A stretch of 10,330 nt of DNA from B13-G4 sp030606805 (GTDB lineage Bacteria; Desulfobacterota; Desulfobacteria; Desulfobacterales; ETH-SRB1). Of the stretch, positions 7,911 to 10,330 are shown piece by piece; the first letter of the stretch is position 1; the number at the start of each line of letters is the position of its first letter. The notes under the pieces are model-generated. The model ran no database searches. It was not told the DNA's origin and saw nothing but the letters and a program-made list of their open reading frames with translations. The translations under genes and the position numbers were made by a program. The stretch covers positions 1 through 10,330 of the forward strand of contig JAUWFS010000118.1 of assembly GCA_030606805.1 (NCBI GenBank). The letters run 5' to 3'.

Positions 7911-8035
7911 TATAGACTTTCAGATAAATAATTTCATTGCGTTATCAGTCAAAATCTTCAACGACTTACAACTTAGCACGACTTACTCAGATTTTTCCTT
8001 CTATCCTTGTGAAATGAATTATCTGAAAGTCTATA
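7911..8035. repeat. MITE-like element C with perfect 17-bp terminal inverted repeats
   Basis: A 125-bp non-coding segment bounded by TATAGACTTTCAGATAA (7911-7927) and its exact complement (8019-8035). The ends read TA-TAGACTTTC and GAAAGTCTA-TA, so a TA target duplication of the IS630/Tc1-mariner type is possible, although the symmetry of the ends makes this ambiguous. Inside, ACGACTTAC occurs twice (7961-7969 and 7978-7986). No protein is encoded. It fills the gap between the hybrid kinase and the repeat arm at the HEAT-like gene end. It might also act as a hairpin between converging transcripts, but there is no U-tract after the stem. Confidence 0.7.
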
Positions 8036-8076
8036 ATTGAGCGATTTTTTTACTCGACTTGCACCAATCTCTTGCG
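8035..8076. repeat. Inverted partial copy of one arm of hairpin element D
   Basis: These 42 nt match the reverse complement of 9270-9310 at 41 positions; the only difference is one extra T in a T-run (seven versus six). The copy begins with the ATTGAGCGA terminal motif of element D and ends at CTTGCG. It abuts the outer end of element C. On the minus strand it encodes the last eight residues (RKRLVQVE) and the TAA stop of the HEAT-like protein, whereas the copy within element D is non-coding. Immediately inward is a perfect hairpin, CTTGCGC-ATGA-GCGCAAG (8071-8088). Confidence 0.85.
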
Positions 8077-8730
8077 CATGAGCGCAAGTTGAGCAACCGT
8101 GAACTCTTCCAGTTTGCCGTTAAGATAGATTGTTAATGTTGCCTGATCATTTTCAAGACGCTTGAGTAATATTCTTGTGGTTTTACAATCAAAGAGTCCG
8201 GCAGTCCATGCGGCAAGCCCGCGGAGATTCGCATCTTCAGATTCCATGTATGGGAGAAGAAAAAGCGCAGAATCCTCAACAAGTTGCGGCCTTGCATGGG
8301 CAAGTCTTCCAACACCCCATAAAACACCCCTTTGCAAAATTTCATGTTCAAGATAATTCCCGTCAGGCATGATGTAGGATACAAGTATTTTATGGTATTC
8401 TCCCGCAAGCCTTCCGTGCCTGGCCATGATTTCGCCCATTGCTTCAGGCGAACCCCAGCCTATTCCGCCGGATTCATCATTGAGATTCCACATTAGACGG
8501 CGCATTATAACCCGCGCCGATTCCATATCATAATCAGCAAGGTTTGAAACAACTGCGCCCATTGCGGCAACAGCCCGCCATTTTACAAGCTCATCGCTAT
8601 TATAAAAAAAAGAAAAAAGCGGGTTTACTGCCTTCCTGGCTGGTAGTTTACGGATCTTCCCCAGGCTCTTTTCAAAATCTTTATGGCTTAAGAGTTCAAG
8701 TATTTCCTTTTTAAGTTGCCTGACACCCAT
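8050..8730 (-). CDS. HEAT-like repeat protein, uncharacterised
   Basis: A 226-residue all-helical protein with helical pairs suggestive of degenerate HEAT repeats (for example ELVKWRAVAAMGAVVSNLA 47-65 and NLRGLAAWTAGLFD 168-181). A distinctive conserved-looking segment is WNLNDESGGIGWGSPEAMGE (81-100). I recall similar proteins in sulfate-reducing bacteria, but no function is known to me. There is no signal peptide or cysteine cluster. It is the last gene after rubredoxin and ferredoxin, nine bases beyond the ferredoxin stop, with a GAGAGGG stretch about 13 nt before the ATG; translational coupling is likely. A scaffold or partner role for the redox proteins is inference. The C-terminal RKRLVQVE (219-226) and stop are encoded by a copy of the element D arm, so this tail is probably acquired and not native. 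Confidence 0.85.
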   Translation of the reverse strand: MGVRQLKKEILELLSHKDFEKSLGKIRKLPARKAVNPLFSFFYNSDELVKWRAVAAMGAVVSNLADYDMESARVIMRRLMWNLNDESGGIGWGSPEAMGEIMARHGRLAGEYHKILVSYIMPDGNYLEHEILQRGVLWGVGRLAHARPQLVEDSALFLLPYMESEDANLRGLAAWTAGLFDCKTTRILLKRLENDQATLTIYLNGKLEEFTVAQLALMRKRLVQVE

Positions 8731-8739
8731 TATTCAACG

Positions 8740-8931
8740 CTAACCCTCTCCCCAAGATATACAATCCTCAGGACAATATTTTATAGCTTCTTCAACACAG
8801 AGTTCAGAATAATCCGAAAGTTCGGCAATTTCTATGAAACCTGTTTCATTCAGTCTGAAAACCAAAGGGCATACTTCGACACATCCTTCACACAGACTGC
8901 ATTGACCGATATCAACAACCGGCCTTTTCAT
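8740..8931 (-). CDS. Small [4Fe-4S] ferredoxin
   Basis: A 63-residue cytoplasmic electron carrier. Cysteines C11, C14, C17 and C21-P form CxxCxxCxxxCP, and the C-terminal half has C45, C53-P and C57 in the context KYCPEDCISW. The second half lacks a complete four-cysteine motif, so a single cluster is most likely, with C11/C14/C17 plus C53 as in monocluster ferredoxins; C21 and C57 could allow an alternative ligand or a disulfide. The ribosome binding site AGGA lies about 11 nt before the ATG, and the gene starts 15 bases after the rubredoxin stop. Co-expression with rubredoxin and the HEAT-like protein is likely. Confidence 0.9.
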   Translation of the reverse strand: MKRPVVDIGQCSLCEGCVEVCPLVFRLNETGFIEIAELSDYSELCVEEAIKYCPEDCISWGEG

Positions 8932-8946
8932 AACAGGCTTTTCCTT

Positions 8947-9108
8947 TTATTCTTCCTTTTCAAACTCATCCTTTGAAGCTCCGCACACCGGGCACTCCCA
9001 GTCATCAGGCACATCTTTCCATTTTGTTCCCGGCTCAACACCATTGTCAGGATCTCCCTGCTCAGGATCATAAACATAGCCGCACACTGTGCATACATAT
9101 TTGTCCAT
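8947..9108 (-). CDS. Rubredoxin
   Basis: A 53-residue rubredoxin beginning MDKYVCTVCGYVYDPEQGD. The iron ligands are C6 and C9 (CTVCG) and C39 and C42 (CPVCGA), with the canonical PDNGVEPGTKW and PDDWECPVCG segments; length is typical. Rubredoxins carry one electron and in anaerobes donate to rubrerythrin, superoxide reductase or rubredoxin:oxygen oxidoreductase. A strong GAGGAGGG site lies four to five bases before the ATG. It is the first gene of a tight rubredoxin-ferredoxin-HEAT cluster and lies downstream of the rubrerythrin-like gene on the same strand, separated by element D. Confidence 0.97.
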   Translation of the reverse strand: MDKYVCTVCGYVYDPEQGDPDNGVEPGTKWKDVPDDWECPVCGASKDEFEKEE

Positions 9109-9153
9109 TTTGCCCTCCTCTATCTTATCAGTTCCCTTTTAAATTTTACGTCA

Positions 9154-9316
9154 GACCTAAGTTGAGCAATTTTTTGCGAAGAAATGTGCTAAGATTTTGA
9201 TGCAGCAAGATTTGCGAAAAGCGCAGGCATACCAATGGATATGTCGAGACTTTTCGCAAGTCCTTGATACGCAAGAGATTGGTGCAAGTCGAGTAAAAAA
9301 TCGCTCAATTTAGGTC
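9154..9316. repeat. Long nested hairpin element D between rubrerythrin-like and rubredoxin genes
   Basis: 163 bp with 22-nt terminal inverted repeats matching at 20 positions (9154-9175, GACCTAAGTTGAGC then A-T6, and 9295-9316). Nested on the same axis (about 9235) are a perfect 10-bp stem TTGCGAAAAG/CTTTTCGCAA (9212-9221 and 9250-9259), a CATA/TATG pair (9228-9231 and 9240-9243) and a terminal loop around CCAATGGA. The remaining arm sequence pairs weakly (GCAAGAT versus complement CAAGGAC). The right end contains the TAA stop of the rubrerythrin-like gene; the left end lies 45 bp before the rubredoxin ATG, so it separates the two genes and may carry promoter or processing signals. No clear flanking target duplication is seen. 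Confidence 0.75.
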
Positions 9317-9783
9317 AGAGCAACCAGTTCTTTGCTGAGAAGTTTTATATGGGTCATCTCCTCCTTGATAATTGCATCAATTTTTGCTTTACCTAAATTT
9401 TCAGGAACCATTTCTTTCATGCCCAGATAAAATACTATAGAATCCTTTTCGGCTAATATAGCCTCTTTAAGGATATCTTTGATTGATGAGGTATCAATCT
9501 TTTTTTCAAAAAATATCCTGATATCAGCTAATGCGCGAAGATAGAGTGAAATCTCACCTTCAGGATCGAATACGGTTGTAACTTTTTCTTTTTCAGACAG
9601 GCCTGCTCTTAAATCGGCAAATGTTTTTTCATGTTCATCTTCCATTGCGGCAATATCGAGCAAAAGCTTTTTTGCAGCAGGATCGGCAATCAATTCTGCC
9701 GATTTTCTGTAAAAGGACGCCCCATTCCTTTCAATCTGCTCGGCCATTTCAAATATTTCATCTGCATTAAAATCGTAACCCAT
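9310..9783 (-). CDS. Rubrerythrin-like ferritin-fold diiron protein (no rubredoxin domain)
   Basis: 157 residues forming a four-helix bundle. Diiron ligand pattern: E18, E48xxH51 (EDEH), E112 (LAEKDSIVFY) and E142xxH145 (EMTH), matching the rubrerythrin/ferritin-like arrangement with two ExxH motifs. The C-terminal rubredoxin domain of classical rubrerythrin (extra about 35 residues with four cysteines) is absent, and a separate rubredoxin gene lies downstream. Likely cytoplasmic; peroxide reduction or iron handling with rubredoxin as electron donor is a reasonable inference. AGGA lies about nine bases before the ATG. The stop codon is contributed by the terminal repeat of element D. Other rubrerythrin-fold roles remain possible. 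Confidence 0.88.
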   Translation of the reverse strand: MGYDFNADEIFEMAEQIERNGASFYRKSAELIADPAAKKLLLDIAAMEDEHEKTFADLRAGLSEKEKVTTVFDPEGEISLYLRALADIRIFFEKKIDTSSIKDILKEAILAEKDSIVFYLGMKEMVPENLGKAKIDAIIKEEMTHIKLLSKELVALT

Positions 9784-9938
9784 TTTATGCTATCCTTTTT
9801 TTGTTTTTAATGTAATAACACAAAGTCATTAATTTAAACAGGAAGATTTTTAAAATAGTAAGTCAAGTTGCGTGCCCTTATTTTCTATCAATATCAAAGC
9901 GGTAAAGGGTCGAATAAATATCCGGGTTAGGAGGCTAT

Positions 9939-10330
9939 ATGAACGAAGTAAAGGTAGATGACAATGCCGAGGTGAAATTTAAACCTTTTCTCGATGTTGT
10001 ATTAAACAATTACAAGGATAAAATCCATTCAATTCACATTGTCGGCAGCGCTTTGACCGAAGATTTCAATCTTAAAACTTCGGATATCAATTCCATCCTT
10101 GTTCTCAAAAGGTTTGATTTGAAATTCCTTGAAGATTTTGCGCCTCTTGGCAAGAAATTCGGTAAAAAACAGATTTCATCCCCCCTTATTATGACCCCTG
10201 AATATGTCTTAAATTCCCTTGATGTCTTCCCGATCGAATTTCTGACAATAAAAATCCTCCATAAAACCATTTTTGGGGAGGATGTTTTCAATGATCTTAA
10301 AATCAAAAAATCCGACCTCAGACATCAGTG
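9939..10330 (+). CDS. Nucleotidyltransferase-fold protein, 5' part only (runs off window)
   Basis: An open frame of 130 codons from ATG 9939 to the window edge with no stop; the protein begins MNEVKVDDNAEVKFKPFLDVV. AGGAGG lies four bases before the ATG, a strong start signal. Residues about 31-56 (SIHIVGSALTEDFNLKTSDINSILVL) match the polymerase-beta-type nucleotidyltransferase pattern G-S-x(n)-D-x-[DE]. The second acidic metal ligand is replaced by asparagine (SDIN), so catalysis is doubtful unless another residue compensates. Later segments (LIMTPEYVLNSLDVFPIEFLTIKILH, FGEDVF) resemble uncharacterised proteins I recall from deltaproteobacteria in which the SDIN form also occurs, but this was not checked. 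The gene diverges from the rubrerythrin-like gene across a 155-bp gap in which no convincing promoter was identified. Function unknown. Confidence 0.85.
   Translation, partial: MNEVKVDDNAEVKFKPFLDVVLNNYKDKIHSIHIVGSALTEDFNLKTSDINSILVLKRFDLKFLEDFAPLGKKFGKKQISSPLIMTPEYVLNSLDVFPIEFLTIKILHKTIFGEDVFNDLKIKKSDLRHQ

Noticed and set aside
8716..9200. Plus-strand open frames of 86 and 75 codons over the ferredoxin and rubredoxin genes
   Set aside because: Antisense to the ferredoxin and rubredoxin, whose cysteine motifs are unmistakable on the minus strand.
9868..9897. Possible sigma-70 promoter TTGCGT, 18-nt spacer, TATCAA before the gene at 9939
   Set aside because: Both boxes match the consensus poorly; too weak to annotate.
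10034..10306. 90-codon minus-strand frame near the right edge
   Set aside because: Antisense to the open nucleotidyltransferase-fold gene, which has a strong AGGAGG start.

Overview
The window looks like chromosomal DNA of an anaerobic, probably sulfate-reducing or related Desulfobacterota (deltaproteobacterial) organism. This is inferred from the gene types: a MinD-type ATPase with an inserted ferredoxin domain, a rubrerythrin-like protein next to rubredoxin and a ferredoxin, stand-alone RecD2, and a FIST/hybrid histidine kinase pair. Base composition looks moderate to slightly AT-rich. No taxonomic marker is present.

Layout. 7-885 (+) is the Fe-S MinD-like ATPase. It converges on recD2 (1078-3261, -), and the gap is filled by an inverted-repeat element (877-1079) that supplies or overlaps both stop codons. 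recD2 and rtcA (3485-4504, +) diverge around a second long hairpin element (3300-3464). After rtcA come a short run of 7-nt repeats and a minus-strand relic (4607-4822) resembling the C-terminal end of a type III restriction (Res) subunit. Next is a two-gene signalling operon on the + strand: a FIST sensor protein (4935-6182) overlapping a PAS/histidine kinase/receiver hybrid kinase (6163-7896) that starts with TTG. A MITE-like element with perfect 17-bp ends (7911-8035) follows.

The last third is a minus-strand redox block: rubrerythrin-like diiron protein (9310-9783), a 163-bp hairpin element (9154-9316), rubredoxin (8947-9108, only 53 codons), a small ferredoxin (8740-8931) and a HEAT-like protein (8050-8730). 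One arm of the 163-bp element recurs in inverted orientation at the far end of the block (8035-8076), where it encodes the last eight residues and stop of the HEAT-like protein. A divergent gene for a nucleotidyltransferase-fold protein (9939 onward) runs off the right edge.

How the genes fit together. FIST and the hybrid kinase probably form one sensory unit, with FIST binding a ligand and the kinase relaying the signal. Rubrerythrin-like protein, rubredoxin and ferredoxin fit an oxidative-stress or electron-transfer module of an anaerobe, with the HEAT-like protein as an uncharacterised partner. RecD2 and RtcA are stand-alone DNA- and RNA-processing enzymes.

The most unusual aspect is not a coding gene. 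Four different non-coding inverted-repeat elements of about 125-203 bp sit in the main gaps between genes, several of them touching stop codons, and part of one has been copied into a gene end.
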